A DNA stretch of 64,000 nucleotides from an uncultured Blautia sp. (GCA_958367245.1 CATXEA010000003.1:129193-193192), one strand, 5' to 3'; counted from the stretch's first letter, positions 46,051-54,577 are shown. Notes: generated by a model not told the origin, from the letters alone. A program made the numbers and translations.

Positions 46051-47448
46051 GTGAAACTAACTAGACATAATGGAAGAATTGGAAAGAATGGTGTTTATAA
46101 TCCTAAGCACAATGATAGACAGTTCGATATTGATGATAGTGATCATATCGATTTGGAACGAGCCAAGAGAAATGTTTATTGGGATTGTTACAATGGTATC
46201 AGATCTGCTTCAGTAACAGGAAAAGAGGATGAGATTGTCGATTCCTTTGAAGAAGTAGAACAACTTTTTTATAAGATTCACTATCAAGAGTATGTGGAAG
46301 GACAGAATGCAAGAAATTTAAAAAATCATCATCCTGAAAGAAATAGAACAACAGATGATATTAGGACTCATAAGAAAACGTGTCCGGAAGAAACCATTTA
46401 TCAGATTGGAACAAAAGATGACTATGTTGATTCAGATGTGTTGTTGACTATCGTAACAGAATTTATTACTGAACTTAGTGATCGTTTTGGAGAACATTTT
46501 CATTTATTGAACTGGTCCTTGCATTTGGATGAGTCCACTCCACACATTCATGAACGCCATGTTTTTGATTGTAAGAATGCTTATGGAGAAATATTTCCCC
46601 AACAGGAAAAAGCACTTGAAACATTAGGTTTTGAATTGCCAAATCCAGAAAAGAAGGCTGGTAGATTTAACAATAGGAAAATGGTTTTTGACGCTACCTG
46701 CAGAATACTTCTTTTTGATATTTGTAAAAAGCATGGATTAGAGTTAGATGAAGAACCAAGTTATGGAGGAAGGGAATATCTTGAAAAGCAAGATTATATT
46801 CGAATGAAGCAGAAAAAGGATATTGCATCTTTGGAAGAATCAATTCAGAGTCAGATAGAAGTGGTTAATCAGAAAAAATATGAGATTTTTGAACAAGAGG
46901 TTCAGTACAAAGAAAACAGCATAAAGATTATTGATCAAGAGAAAAAGCTCAAAGCACAGTCAGAAGAATTTTTTGATAATGCGGAGCGAATTCTTCAGCA
47001 AGACGAAACACTGAAACAGCTTGAATTTAAAATTGAAGATGTAGAAAAACTGATAGATGATGTTACAGATGAGGTTTATGAAAAGGCGGTGGAAAGAATT
47101 GCAGATGAAATTGAGATTGCTACTAGAAAAGAGGATATTAAATTAGTTGAGGATAGTAAGAAATGGGTTTTAAGACCAGAAAGAAAGGCATCTAAAAGAG
47201 AAAAACAGTATGCTATTGATCGTTTAGATGGAGTAGTTAAAAAGATTGAATATGCAATTACGAAGACGATTTCGAAAATGAAAAACAGATTATTGAAACC
47301 GGAAAACAAAAATATCATGGTTCAAGAAATAAAAAAAGAAGTAAAACCATCTATATTAAAAAAATTATCTGAGAAGAAAGCAAGTATAACAAGAAATGGA
47401 GAAACTGGAAAATTGAATAAAGAATCCTCATTAGATAATGAGCGATAA
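46051..47448 (+). CDS. MobV/Pre-like plasmid mobilization relaxase
   Basis: 465 residues from a GTG with AAAGGAGA 6 bases upstream. The N-terminal relaxase domain contains the metal-binding motif HLDESTPHIHE (158-168) typical of MobV (HxDExxPHxH). The C-terminal half from about 255 is a long charged coiled coil (KKDIASLEESIQSQIEV onward) ending in a Lys-rich tail. It nicks oriT and pilots DNA into a helper conjugation system. Confidence 0.87.
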   Translation: MKLTRHNGRIGKNGVYNPKHNDRQFDIDDSDHIDLERAKRNVYWDCYNGIRSASVTGKEDEIVDSFEEVEQLFYKIHYQEYVEGQNARNLKNHHPERNRTTDDIRTHKKTCPEETIYQIGTKDDYVDSDVLLTIVTEFITELSDRFGEHFHLLNWSLHLDESTPHIHERHVFDCKNAYGEIFPQQEKALETLGFELPNPEKKAGRFNNRKMVFDATCRILLFDICKKHGLELDEEPSYGGREYLEKQDYIRMKQKKDIASLEESIQSQIEVVNQKKYEIFEQEVQYKENSIKIIDQEKKLKAQSEEFFDNAERILQQDETLKQLEFKIEDVEKLIDDVTDEVYEKAVERIADEIEIATRKEDIKLVEDSKKWVLRPERKASKREKQYAIDRLDGVVKKIEYAITKTISKMKNRLLKPENKNIMVQEIKKEVKPSILKKLSEKKASITRNGETGKLNKESSLDNER

Positions 47449-47493
47449 GAGCATTTTGGGAATTCCGTTGGAATAAACAGAGTGCTCTTTTTT
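47447..47493 (+). terminator. terminator-like hairpin after the relaxase gene
   Basis: AAGAGCA (47447-47453) pairs with TGCTCTT (47483-47489) and is followed by TTTTT. The stem is short and the loop long (29 bases), so it may act as a weak terminator. Confidence 0.45.
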
Positions 47494-47506
47494 GATTGGA
47501 GGGATT

Positions 47507-48103
47507 ATGGGATTATTTGATGAAGTGAAAGAAAATGTGACAGTTCGGCAGGCGGCTGAGTTCTATGGATTTAAGATAACAAAATCAGGGCTGATTAGTT
47601 GCATTTTTCATAATGACAAAACACCAAGCATGAAAGTGGACAGAAGATATTATTGTTTTGGTTGTGGAGTGACTGGCGATGTGATAGATTTCACAGCACA
47701 GCTCTTTGGACTTTCCTTAAAAGAGGCTGCATTAAAATTAGCAGATGATTTCGGAATTCAAATATCTAGAGTAGACAGAAGAAAAATAAAAAAACCAAGG
47801 AAGATTTTGAAGAGCAAACCAGAAAAAAATTTAGTGAAATCAGAAGAACAAGAGTATATAGAATGTGTTCGTGCGATGCTGGATTACCATATATTGTTGC
47901 GAAAATGGAAAAAAGAATTTGTACCTAAATCGCCGGAAGAGAAGTGGGATGAAAAATTTGTAGAGGCGTTGAAATATCTGACCATTGTTGAATATTACTT
48001 AGATCTTTTATTATTCGGAGAAGAGGAAGAAAAAGTGCAAGTTGTTGAAATGATTAAGAAGGAGGTTGAAAAGATTGATAGAAGATGCAGAAAAAATGGA
48101 TGA
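47507..48103 (+). CDS. CHC2 zinc-finger primase-like protein
   Basis: 198 residues from the ATG at 47507 (GGAGGG 5 bases upstream; an earlier in-frame TTG is rejected). A DnaG-type zinc finger is formed by C32-x2-H35 and C50-x2-C53 (SCIFHNDKTPSMKVD, YYCFGCGVTGDVIDF). The catalytic TOPRIM domain of DnaG is missing; the C-terminal half is helical and charged. In integrative elements such truncated primases pair with VapE helicases for element replication, and the VapE gene here overlaps its end. Confidence 0.85.
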   Translation: MGLFDEVKENVTVRQAAEFYGFKITKSGLISCIFHNDKTPSMKVDRRYYCFGCGVTGDVIDFTAQLFGLSLKEAALKLADDFGIQISRVDRRKIKKPRKILKSKPEKNLVKSEEQEYIECVRAMLDYHILLRKWKKEFVPKSPEEKWDEKFVEALKYLTIVEYYLDLLLFGEEEEKVQVVEMIKKEVEKIDRRCRKNG

Positions 48104-49484
48104 AAATAAAAAGAAGGATACTTTGAAACGGATGGGTGAGATGGCAGATCTAAATGCAATCAGACAAATTAAGGAATGTTTACTGAAAAATGAAAAGGGA
48201 GATATCAAAGGAACGGTTCAAAATTATATGATGATTTTTCGAGATGATCCATTGATTAAAGGTTGTCTTCGATATAATCGGTTGTCTGAAAGAGTCGATA
48301 TATCGAGGAAACTTTGGTGGGATGAAGATTGGGAGATTCTGACCGACAATGCGATTGATCAGTTTTATCTATATTTTGAAGTGTACTATGGATTAGGAAA
48401 TGAAAAAAATTTGTATAAGGCATTGCAAATTGAAGCTGCAAACAGAGCGTATCACCCGATTTGCGAATACCTAGAAACATTAAAATGGGATGGAGAAGAA
48501 CGAATACGATATGTGCTGAAAAAATATATGGGGGCAGATGATTCAGACTATGTATATGAAGTATTAAAACACTTTATGATGGAGGCTTTATTGCGAGTGT
48601 TTTATCCAGGAATAAAAGCGGATGAAATGCTTTGTCTTGTGGGACAACAAGGCGCAGGAAAATCCACGTTCTTTCGTTTTTTATCCTTGAAAGATAATTG
48701 GTTTTCGGATGATTTAAGAGATTTGGGTGATAAAAAGGTATTTGAATCAATTAGAGGACATTGGATCATAGAAATGTCTGAAATGATTGCTGCTATCAGT
48801 GCAAAAAGTAACGAAGAAATAAAATCATTTTTGAGCCGACAAAAGGATACATATAGAACGGCCTATGCACGTTTTGAAAAAGATCGAAAAAGGCAATGTG
48901 TATTCGCTGGATCTACCAATACCTATCAGTTTATTCCGTTTGATAGAACTGGTGCAAGAAGGTTTCTTCCAATCATGATTGATGCTTCAAAAGCAGAGAA
49001 ACATATTTTAGATGATGAAGAAGAAGCCAGAGCATATTTTAATCAATTGTGGGCAGAAGCAATGATTATTTATCACAGTGAAGAAAACAAAGGTAATCTT
49101 CTGAAATTCACAAAAGAAATGCAAAAGGAAATTGATGAGTACCGGAAACAGTTTATGCAAGAGGATACTTTGGCAGGAACAATCCAAGGGTGGCTTGATA
49201 ATTATAAAGGAAATTATGTATGTTCTATTCAGATTTGGAGTGAGGCTTTTAATCACGGGGATCGTGAGCCTAAGAAGTATGAGACAAATGAAATTTGTCA
49301 AATCATGGATACTCAGATTATTGGATGGAAGCGAGGTGGTTATCATAGATTTACCTCAGAAGGGTATGGAAGACAACGATGTTGGACTCGAAAAAGTGAA
49401 GAGATAGAGGGCGGCAACGAAATTGGCGGAGATGGATTTAGAGAACTTTCGGCAACAGAACAAATGGAACTTCCGTTCCATTAG
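48075..49484 (+). CDS. virulence-associated E (VapE) family helicase/ATPase
   Basis: About 469 residues. Start taken as a TTG at 48075 because AAGGAGG lies 9 bases before it; an ATG at 48096 is the alternative. It overlaps the CHC2 gene. Superfamily 3-like ATPase with Walker A VGQQGAGKSTFFRFL (about 189) and the Walker B region GHWIIEMSEM. The motif VFAGSTNTYQFIPFDRTGARRFLPI is diagnostic of VapE/DUF5906-type helicases. It probably unwinds the circular form of the element with the primase-like protein. Confidence 0.88.
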   Translation: MIEDAEKMDENKKKDTLKRMGEMADLNAIRQIKECLLKNEKGDIKGTVQNYMMIFRDDPLIKGCLRYNRLSERVDISRKLWWDEDWEILTDNAIDQFYLYFEVYYGLGNEKNLYKALQIEAANRAYHPICEYLETLKWDGEERIRYVLKKYMGADDSDYVYEVLKHFMMEALLRVFYPGIKADEMLCLVGQQGAGKSTFFRFLSLKDNWFSDDLRDLGDKKVFESIRGHWIIEMSEMIAAISAKSNEEIKSFLSRQKDTYRTAYARFEKDRKRQCVFAGSTNTYQFIPFDRTGARRFLPIMIDASKAEKHILDDEEEARAYFNQLWAEAMIIYHSEENKGNLLKFTKEMQKEIDEYRKQFMQEDTLAGTIQGWLDNYKGNYVCSIQIWSEAFNHGDREPKKYETNEICQIMDTQIIGWKRGGYHRFTSEGYGRQRCWTRKSEEIEGGNEIGGDGFRELSATEQMELPFH

Positions 49485-49797
49485 CCCGACAAGAGAGAGG
49501 AAATCTTCCTGATAATACAGCTGTTTTATTCAAAAAACGAACTTTGTTGCCAGTTTTGATGACATATGAAAATGTTGATTTTACTGGTTATTTATACTGT
49601 TTTTTAAGATGGCAACAAAGAACATTAAAAAATAAAATAAGAAAGAAGATAATGTATTGATTTTCGGTATGAAAGAAATAAAAAGTTTTGAAATAGTTTG
49701 TTGCCAGGAGTTTGATGAGAAAAAAGCACCTGAAAAACAAGTTTCTCTCTGTCGGGGAAATTAGGAAAAATAAGTCTATAAAAAAGGAAGGAGGAAG
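49485..49797 (+). other. repeat-rich non-coding region before xis, possible replication or control site
   Basis: No gene seen. TTTGTTGCCA occurs at 49543-49552 and 49697-49706, and inverted (TGGCAACAAA) at 49610-49619. The copies are followed by similar TTTGATGA words. CCCGACAAGAGAGA (49485-49498) faces TCTCTCTGTCGGG (49744-49756), an imperfect long-range inverted repeat that brackets the region. Such iterated words fit an origin or Xis/Rep binding sites. Confidence 0.45.
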
Positions 49798-49803
49798 ATG
49801 CCT

Positions 49804-50001
49804 ATGGTAAAAGAAGTTCCTATTTGGGAAAAGAGTAATTTAACTCTTGAGGAAGCAGCTGCATATTCTGGTATCGGAATTAACAAGCTCCGCAAAATGA
49901 CGGATGAGCAGAATTGCCAGTTTGTTTTATGGAATGGAACAAAGCGATTGATTAAACGTAAAAAATTAGATGAATATACGGAAACAGCATATTCTATATA
50001 A
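49804..50001 (+). CDS. xis: excisionase (Xis), Tn916 type
   Basis: 65 residues from the ATG at 49804; GGAGG is 9 bases upstream, whereas the ATG at 49798 is too close. A MerR/Xis-like winged helix: LTLEEAAAYSGIGINKLRKM (helix-turn-helix) and CQFVLWNGTKRLIKRKKLDEY (wing). It bends attachment-site DNA and steers Int to excision. It lies 104 bp before int, the usual order. Confidence 0.88.
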   Translation: MVKEVPIWEKSNLTLEEAAAYSGIGINKLRKMTDEQNCQFVLWNGTKRLIKRKKLDEYTETAYSI

Positions 50002-50105
50002 ATTATTGGTGTAAAAAAATGAATGATTAGGCGTAGAAAAGGGACTTTGCAAGCGTTATAATAAGTTTGCAGAGTCCTTTTCTTTGTATAGAAAAGGAGA
50101 AAAGA

Positions 50106-51335
50106 ATGCAAAAAAGAAAAGATCATAAAGGGAGAGTGTTGAAAGACGGAGAAACCTATCGAAAAAATGATGGACTTTATATGTATCGTTGGATTGGTGG
50201 AGATAAAAAAAGACATGCGGTATATTGTTCTACATTAGAAGGCTTGCGTGAAAAAGAAAAAGAAATTCAGAATGATCTGCGGGATGGGATTCAACAAGGA
50301 AGCTCGAACATTACATTGAATGATGTCTATAAAATGTGGAAAAATGATAAGGTGGGATTAAAGCAAACTACTCGCAATAATTATATTTATATGTATGAGC
50401 ATTTTGTTATGAATGATTTTGGAAACAGAAAGATAAAGGAAATCCGAAAATCAGATGTGAGAAGATACTATAATGGCATTGTGGATTCTAAGAAAATGTC
50501 AGTTGCAACATTGGAGAGTATTCATACGGTGCTTCATCAAGTATTTATATTAGCGGTTGAAGATGGTTATATTAGGATAAATCCTAGCGACTTAGTTTTA
50601 GGAGATGTGAAACGATCACATAACTTTGAAACACCTAAACGTCATGCTCTTACAATTCCGCAGCAAGAAGCTTTTGTTTCCTATATAAATAAAAGCGAAA
50701 AATATAAACATTGGCTTCCATTGTTTACATTCTTCTTGGGGACAGGATGTCGTGTATCAGAGGTGGTTGGGTTACGTTGGGAAGATGTTCATATGGATGA
50801 GAATTATATTGAAATTAATCACAATATGGTATACTACCAGAGAGATAAAGGCAAGTGCTATTTTTCAGTAACATCACCAAAAACTACTGCAGGATACCGA
50901 ATTATTCCAATGTTGCCAGAAGTAAAACAGGCACTTTTGAATGAGAAAAAGTATCAAGAGGAAGTAGGATTAACTTGTCAGGCATCAATTGATGGATATA
51001 CAGATTTTATTTTCTTGAACAGAAATGGTTTTGCACATAATCCTCAGACAATCAATAGAACAATAAAACGTATAACTTTGGCATATAATGAAGAAGAAAT
51101 AGAAAGAGCGGAAAGAGAACGTAGAGCACCCGTTTTACTGCCTAATTTTTCTTGCCATAATTTGCGACATACATTTGCTACAAGATATTGTGAGAATGAA
51201 ACAAATCTTAAAGTAATTCAGGAAATTATGGGACATAAAGATATCGCAACAACGATGGAAATTTATGCGGAAGCAACAAAAGAGGCGAAAGTTAAATCAT
51301 TTGAAGATTTATGCGGTAAGATTAAAATTTCATAA
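50106..51335 (+). CDS. int: tyrosine recombinase (integrase), Tn916 type
   Basis: 409 residues from the ATG at 50106 (AAAGGAG 6 bases upstream). N-terminal AP2-like arm-binding domain (RVLKDGETYRKNDGLYMYRW), a SAM-like core-binding domain (about 70-160) and the catalytic domain with R216, H351-x2-R354, H377 and nucleophile Y387 (TTMEIYAEATKEAK). It integrates and excises the element at the lysS attachment site. Last gene of the element; the right attachment site is about 150 bp downstream. Confidence 0.93.
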   Translation: MQKRKDHKGRVLKDGETYRKNDGLYMYRWIGGDKKRHAVYCSTLEGLREKEKEIQNDLRDGIQQGSSNITLNDVYKMWKNDKVGLKQTTRNNYIYMYEHFVMNDFGNRKIKEIRKSDVRRYYNGIVDSKKMSVATLESIHTVLHQVFILAVEDGYIRINPSDLVLGDVKRSHNFETPKRHALTIPQQEAFVSYINKSEKYKHWLPLFTFFLGTGCRVSEVVGLRWEDVHMDENYIEINHNMVYYQRDKGKCYFSVTSPKTTAGYRIIPMLPEVKQALLNEKKYQEEVGLTCQASIDGYTDFIFLNRNGFAHNPQTINRTIKRITLAYNEEEIERAERERRAPVLLPNFSCHNLRHTFATRYCENETNLKVIQEIMGHKDIATTMEIYAEATKEAKVKSFEDLCGKIKIS

Positions 51336-51358
51336 TAAGGGACGCACACCAACAACTG

Positions 51359-51378
51359 CACCACTTTTACACCAAATT
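51359..51378 (+). repeat. right copy of element-end repeat
   Basis: CACCACTTTTACACCAAATT lies 23 bp after the int stop and matches 36853-36872 with one mismatch in direct orientation. Probably an integrase arm site near the element end. Confidence 0.5.
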
Positions 51379-51491
51379 GGTGGTAACTTGTAATAAAAGT
51401 TGTAGAGTTATATAAAAATGTAGATTATTAGAAGCTTGAAGAATAGAGAAGCGTAGAGGCAAATAGATATATATAAAATCTCGCTGCAAGC

Positions 51492-51547
51492 TCCCAACAA
51501 TGAAAACACAGGGCGCTGCTAAAAACGAAGCAAACAACGCTGCACAG
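51492..51547 (+). repeat. right attachment site
   Basis: Matches 36306-36361 at 52 of 56 positions; the last 24 bases (51524-51547) and the block CACAGGGCGCTGCTAA (51507-51522) are identical. It marks the junction between the element's right end and the displaced host lysS tail. Confidence 0.75.
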
Positions 51548-51988
51548 ACAACAACAGCAGCTCCAAAGGCTGTTGAGACACCGGTTGCAGCAGAGCCGGT
51601 TAAGGTAGAAATCGACTTCTCTAATGTAGAAGTAGAGCCATTATTCGAAGATATGGTTGATTTCGAAACATTCAGCAAATCCGATTTCCGTGCTGTAAAA
51701 GTTAAAGAATGTGAGGCAGTTCCGAAGTCCAAGAAACTTCTGAAATTTGTATTAAACGACGGAAGCGGTACAGACCGTGTAATCTTAAGTGGAATCCACG
51801 ATTACTACGAGCCGGAAGAACTGGTTGGAAAAACATTACTTGCAATCACAAACCTTCCACCACGTAATATGATGGGAATTGATTCCTGCGGTATGATTAT
51901 CTCCGCTACACACCTTGTAGAAGGAAGAGAAGGACTTAATGTTCTGATTCTTGACGACAAGATTCCGGCAGGAGCGAAGTTATATTAA
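51493..51988 (+). pseudogene. lysS: displaced original lysS 3' end (EMAP/CsaA-like domain only)
   Basis: Encodes the lysS linker and complete tRNA-binding OB fold (about 163 codons, from FSNVEVEPLFEDMVDFETFS to IPAGAKLY) without the synthetase core. An ATG at 51500 opens the frame but has no ribosome site, and no promoter is seen before it. Proline and lysine codon choices (CCG, AAG) fit the core genome better than the copy now fused to lysS. It is read as the host's own gene end cut off by the insertion. It could still be a free OB-fold protein if transcribed from int. Confidence 0.85.
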
Positions 51989-52000
51989 TATTGTGTATTG

Positions 52001-52047
52001 AGGGCACTTTTTTGAAGGAGAAATCTTTCAGAGAGTGTCCTTTTTTT
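52001..52047 (+). terminator. original lysS terminator
   Basis: AGGGCACT (52001-52008) pairs with AGTGTCCT (52034-52041) and is followed by seven T. It sits 12 bp after the displaced lysS tail and is presumably the ancestral end of greA-lysS. Confidence 0.75.
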
Positions 52048-52189
52048 ATCATTAATGTGTTGATATGATGTGTGATAGAGAAATTTAAAGAAAAATATAG
52101 TAATTGACAATTCAAAATATGTTATATATAACAATTTGATGTATATTTTAAAAGAAATATGTTATACTTGACATAAAAGAAGGCTGTTG

Positions 52190-52423
52190 TTATGAATAAC
52201 GGAGATATGAATTCTTTATTTGAACGAGAAAAATGAACTCCACAATCGAAATCTTCATATAAGTGGACTTTTGAGTGAAGAAAAAGTGGACATTGGGGAT
52301 GCAAAAGTGGATATTGAAAATGTACTTTCTGAAAAAGGTAGCGATTTCTCGGTAAAAACGACGGTTCATATCCATAGACTCTTTGAGAAGTTTGTGCAGA
52401 TTATCTACACAAAATCAAAATAA
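52190..52423 (+). pseudogene. decayed gene fragment
   Basis: A short frame at 52192 (MNNGDMNSLFEREK) stops in the region where a second frame, one base shifted, opens (52220-52423; about 67 codons, containing KVDIENVLSEKGSDFSVKTTVHIHRLFEKF). The second part resembles the C-terminal segment of Fic/ATP-binding-type proteins common in gut Firmicutes. No start with a ribosome site. Read as a frameshifted remnant. The preceding 52048-52189 is very A+T-rich with the palindrome TGTTATATATAACA (52120-52133). Confidence 0.4.
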
Positions 52424-52477
52424 CTCAATAACTTGACTTTTAATATTAGCTAAGTTAAAATAAAAGAAATTGAGTTA
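52421..52477 (+). promoter_or_regulatory. promoter bracketed by a 9-bp inverted repeat
   Basis: TTGACT (52433-52438), 17 bp, TAAAAT (52456-52461). TAACTCAAT (52421-52429) and ATTGAGTTA (52469-52477) form an exact inverted repeat on either side of the promoter. This suggests looping or cooperative binding by the product of the next gene. Confidence 0.7.
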
Positions 52478-52494
52478 AAAGGAGAATGAGAAAT

Positions 52495-53427
52495 ATGCTT
52501 ACAAGCGTATTCGGGATTTCTATAAAATATGAAGCATGGAATCACCAGGGTTCTTTGCCTGTTTATATTGCAGGAAGTTATGATTTTCACACAGCATATA
52601 TTGGAAACAGACGTTGTATAATGCTTGCTCCAACAGAAGAACTTGCCACACTTCCAGCATTGAAAAAACAAATTGTAAAAATACAGCAAATTGATAATGT
52701 GCCAGTCGTATTTGAACTTACAACGGTATCAAATTATCGAAGAAAAAGCCTTATAGAAAATAATATACCGTTTATTACTGATAAGCAGGTCTTTCTTCCT
52801 TTCATTGGAACAATGCTTGCAGATGAGAAAGAACCGACAAAGCTGACAAGTAAGTTTGTTTACTCCACGCAGCAGTTGTTTTTGTTTTATCTGTACAGTA
52901 AGAAAAAGCGATTGTATATTTCAGAAGCCGGAAAAGTGCTTCCATTTACAGCAATGACCTTGACCAGAGCAGTAAAGCAGCTGGAAGCGACGGATTTGTT
53001 TCTTATAGCAAAAGACGGTGTCAACAAGTTTATTGAATCAAAATATAGCCGAAATGAATTATTTGAAAAAGCAAAAGTATATTTGACGACTCCTGTCCGC
53101 AAAGCAGGATATATAGATAAGACGCAAGTTACAGAAAATATGGTCTTTGCAGGGGAAACGGCACTTTCTGAAAAAACAATGCTAAATCCAAGCCGAGTTG
53201 TTACCTATGCAATTAATGAGAAAGATTATGATAAAACTTTGCTGACTGATGAATTGATAGACCCGGATAAACAGGTCAGACTTGAATTATGGGCATACAA
53301 CCCGAAACAATTTTCAGAGGATAACAGTGCTGATGATATTTCCATTGTTTTGTCTTTTAGAGATACAAACGATGAGAGAATTGAAGAAGCAGTAGATGAA
53401 TTGCAGGGAAGAAGGTTGCAGGAGTAA
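52495..53427 (+). CDS. winged-helix protein, probable antitoxin/repressor of an AbiE-like pair
   Basis: 310 residues from the ATG at 52495 (GGAG 10 bases upstream; an in-frame ATG at 52486 is too close). The middle (about 120-190) reads as a MarR-like winged helix: QLFLFYLYSKKKRLYISEAGKVL, then MTLTRAVKQLEATDLFL. The start and end have no known motif. Its stop overlaps the ATG of a nucleotidyltransferase gene, and its promoter is bracketed by an inverted repeat. These are features of type IV systems such as AbiE, where AbiEi is a DNA-binding antitoxin. Homology to AbiEi itself is not certain. Confidence 0.65.
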   Translation: MLTSVFGISIKYEAWNHQGSLPVYIAGSYDFHTAYIGNRRCIMLAPTEELATLPALKKQIVKIQQIDNVPVVFELTTVSNYRRKSLIENNIPFITDKQVFLPFIGTMLADEKEPTKLTSKFVYSTQQLFLFYLYSKKKRLYISEAGKVLPFTAMTLTRAVKQLEATDLFLIAKDGVNKFIESKYSRNELFEKAKVYLTTPVRKAGYIDKTQVTENMVFAGETALSEKTMLNPSRVVTYAINEKDYDKTLLTDELIDPDKQVRLELWAYNPKQFSEDNSADDISIVLSFRDTNDERIEEAVDELQGRRLQE

Positions 53428-54194
53428 TGGTCAACGGATTTACAAAATTTAAGGAAAATTTTCAGGGCTTTGAAAATCAATATGTCATTATTGGTGGGAC
53501 AGCTTGTGATTTGATTATGGAAAATGAAGAATTACCATTTCGTGCTACAAAAGATGTAGATATTGTACTGATTGTCGAATCCATAACAGCGGAGTTTGGC
53601 AAGAAGTTTTGGGAGTATGTCAGGGAAGCAGGATATGAGCATTTGAATAAAAGCACCGGAAATGCACAGTTTTATCGTTTCACATCTCCGAAAAGGAAAG
53701 AATATCCATATATGATAGAGATATTTTCCAGAAATCCGGATTTTATTATATTGGAAGATGATGCAGTTCTCACACCGCTTCCGATAGATGATGAAATATC
53801 CAGTTTGTCGGCAATCCTCCTAAATGAAGCGTATTATGAATTGTTGAAAACCGGACAAACGATGGTTGCTGGTATTCCGGTATTGAGTCCGACTTGCCTG
53901 ATACCATTTAAGGCGAAAGCGTGGCTGGATTTGAAAGAACGTAAGTTGAATGGAGAACTGGTTGATAGTAAAAATATAAAGAAACATAAAAACGATGTGT
54001 TCCGATTAGCACAGTTAATCACAGCCAATACAAGGCAAGTACTCAGTCCGGAAATAGCAGAGGATATGAAAAAATTCTTATCTGAAATAGCTGATGAAAC
54101 AGTGGATTTAAAGTCCTTGGGTATAAGGGGAACAGATAAGCAAAAAATGACAGAAATGTTATACCAGTGTTATGGGTTGAAGGATAATACATAG
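53427..54194 (+). CDS. AbiEii-like nucleotidyltransferase (possible toxin)
   Basis: 255 residues. Nucleotidyltransferase fold with the pattern IIGGTACDLIM (G23-G24-T25) and the metal pair D43-x-D45 in RATKDVDIVLIV; a third acidic position lies in YPYMIEIFSRNPDF. This is the DNA-polymerase-beta-type core shared by AbiEii/MenT toxins, which disable tRNA or other RNA by adding nucleotides. It starts at an ATG overlapping the previous stop (TAATG), so the two proteins are made together. Confidence 0.7.
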   Translation: MVNGFTKFKENFQGFENQYVIIGGTACDLIMENEELPFRATKDVDIVLIVESITAEFGKKFWEYVREAGYEHLNKSTGNAQFYRFTSPKRKEYPYMIEIFSRNPDFIILEDDAVLTPLPIDDEISSLSAILLNEAYYELLKTGQTMVAGIPVLSPTCLIPFKAKAWLDLKERKLNGELVDSKNIKKHKNDVFRLAQLITANTRQVLSPEIAEDMKKFLSEIADETVDLKSLGIRGTDKQKMTEMLYQCYGLKDNT

Positions 54195-54560
54195 TACAAG
54201 TGTTCTTAAAGATTTTGGACTCAGTGAACCCAAAATCTATGCAGTTATATCCATTGCTTAGATTGTTGCCACACCGGGGCAACAATCTAATTGTGCAGAC
54301 GATTTTTGTATTAGACAGTTGCTGCCAAATAAATTAAAAGACCGATATTGCTTTAAAACAGAAGAAGCTATTAAGTGTCTGAAATATCCAGACGTTATGG
54401 AATGAAAGTGTGGCAATCTTATCTGGAAAATAAAACTGAATATGGAACTTAACACGAGCAGTTAGTCTATGAAAAAAGGCTGGCTGTTTTTTTATTGGGA
54501 TATGAAAAATTATAATTTACAACAAAAAGTGTACCAGTTACTACATGTTTTAAATATTGA
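54195..54560 (+). other. non-coding spacer with hairpin and gene scrap
   Basis: A perfect 11-bp hairpin (AGATTGTTGCC / GGCAACAATCT, 54260-54288) lacks a T-run. Just after it a 35-codon open stretch ends at a TGA near 54405 (RQLLPNKLKDRYCFKTEEAI), probably a remnant of a lost gene. A weak terminator-like fold with a T-run follows at 54461-54500. Confidence 0.4.
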
Positions 54561-54577
54561 TTTATATGAAGTATATA

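Larger units (their letters stand above)
36310..51500 (+). mobile_element. 15.2-kb integrative mobilizable element in lysS carrying a defence cluster
   Basis: The element is bounded by the lysS duplications (offset 15186 bp). Its order is replacement lysS tail, small orf, C5 methyltransferase, OLD nuclease, UvrD helicase, Sau3AI-like endonuclease, Vsr, relaxase, CHC2 protein, VapE, Xis, Int. There are no conjugation genes beyond a relaxase, so it would need a helper for transfer. Most of its genes are visibly richer in A+T than the flanking core genes. Exact ends within the duplicated interval are inferred. Confidence 0.8.

Noticed and set aside
45785..46054. 89-codon frame starting with TTG and overlapping the relaxase GTG
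   Set aside because: No ribosome site, unusual start, composition unlike neighbouring genes, and dyads across it suit an oriT region better.
49542..49706. The TTTGTTGCCA words as a CRISPR array
   Set aside because: Only three copies, one inverted, with irregular spacing and no cas genes.
36306..51547. tRNA gene as attachment site of the element
   Set aside because: No tRNA is present at either end; the duplicated sequence is lysS coding DNA.
54260..54288. Perfect 11-bp hairpin as a terminator of the nucleotidyltransferase gene
   Set aside because: No T-run follows it; kept only as a dyad in the spacer.
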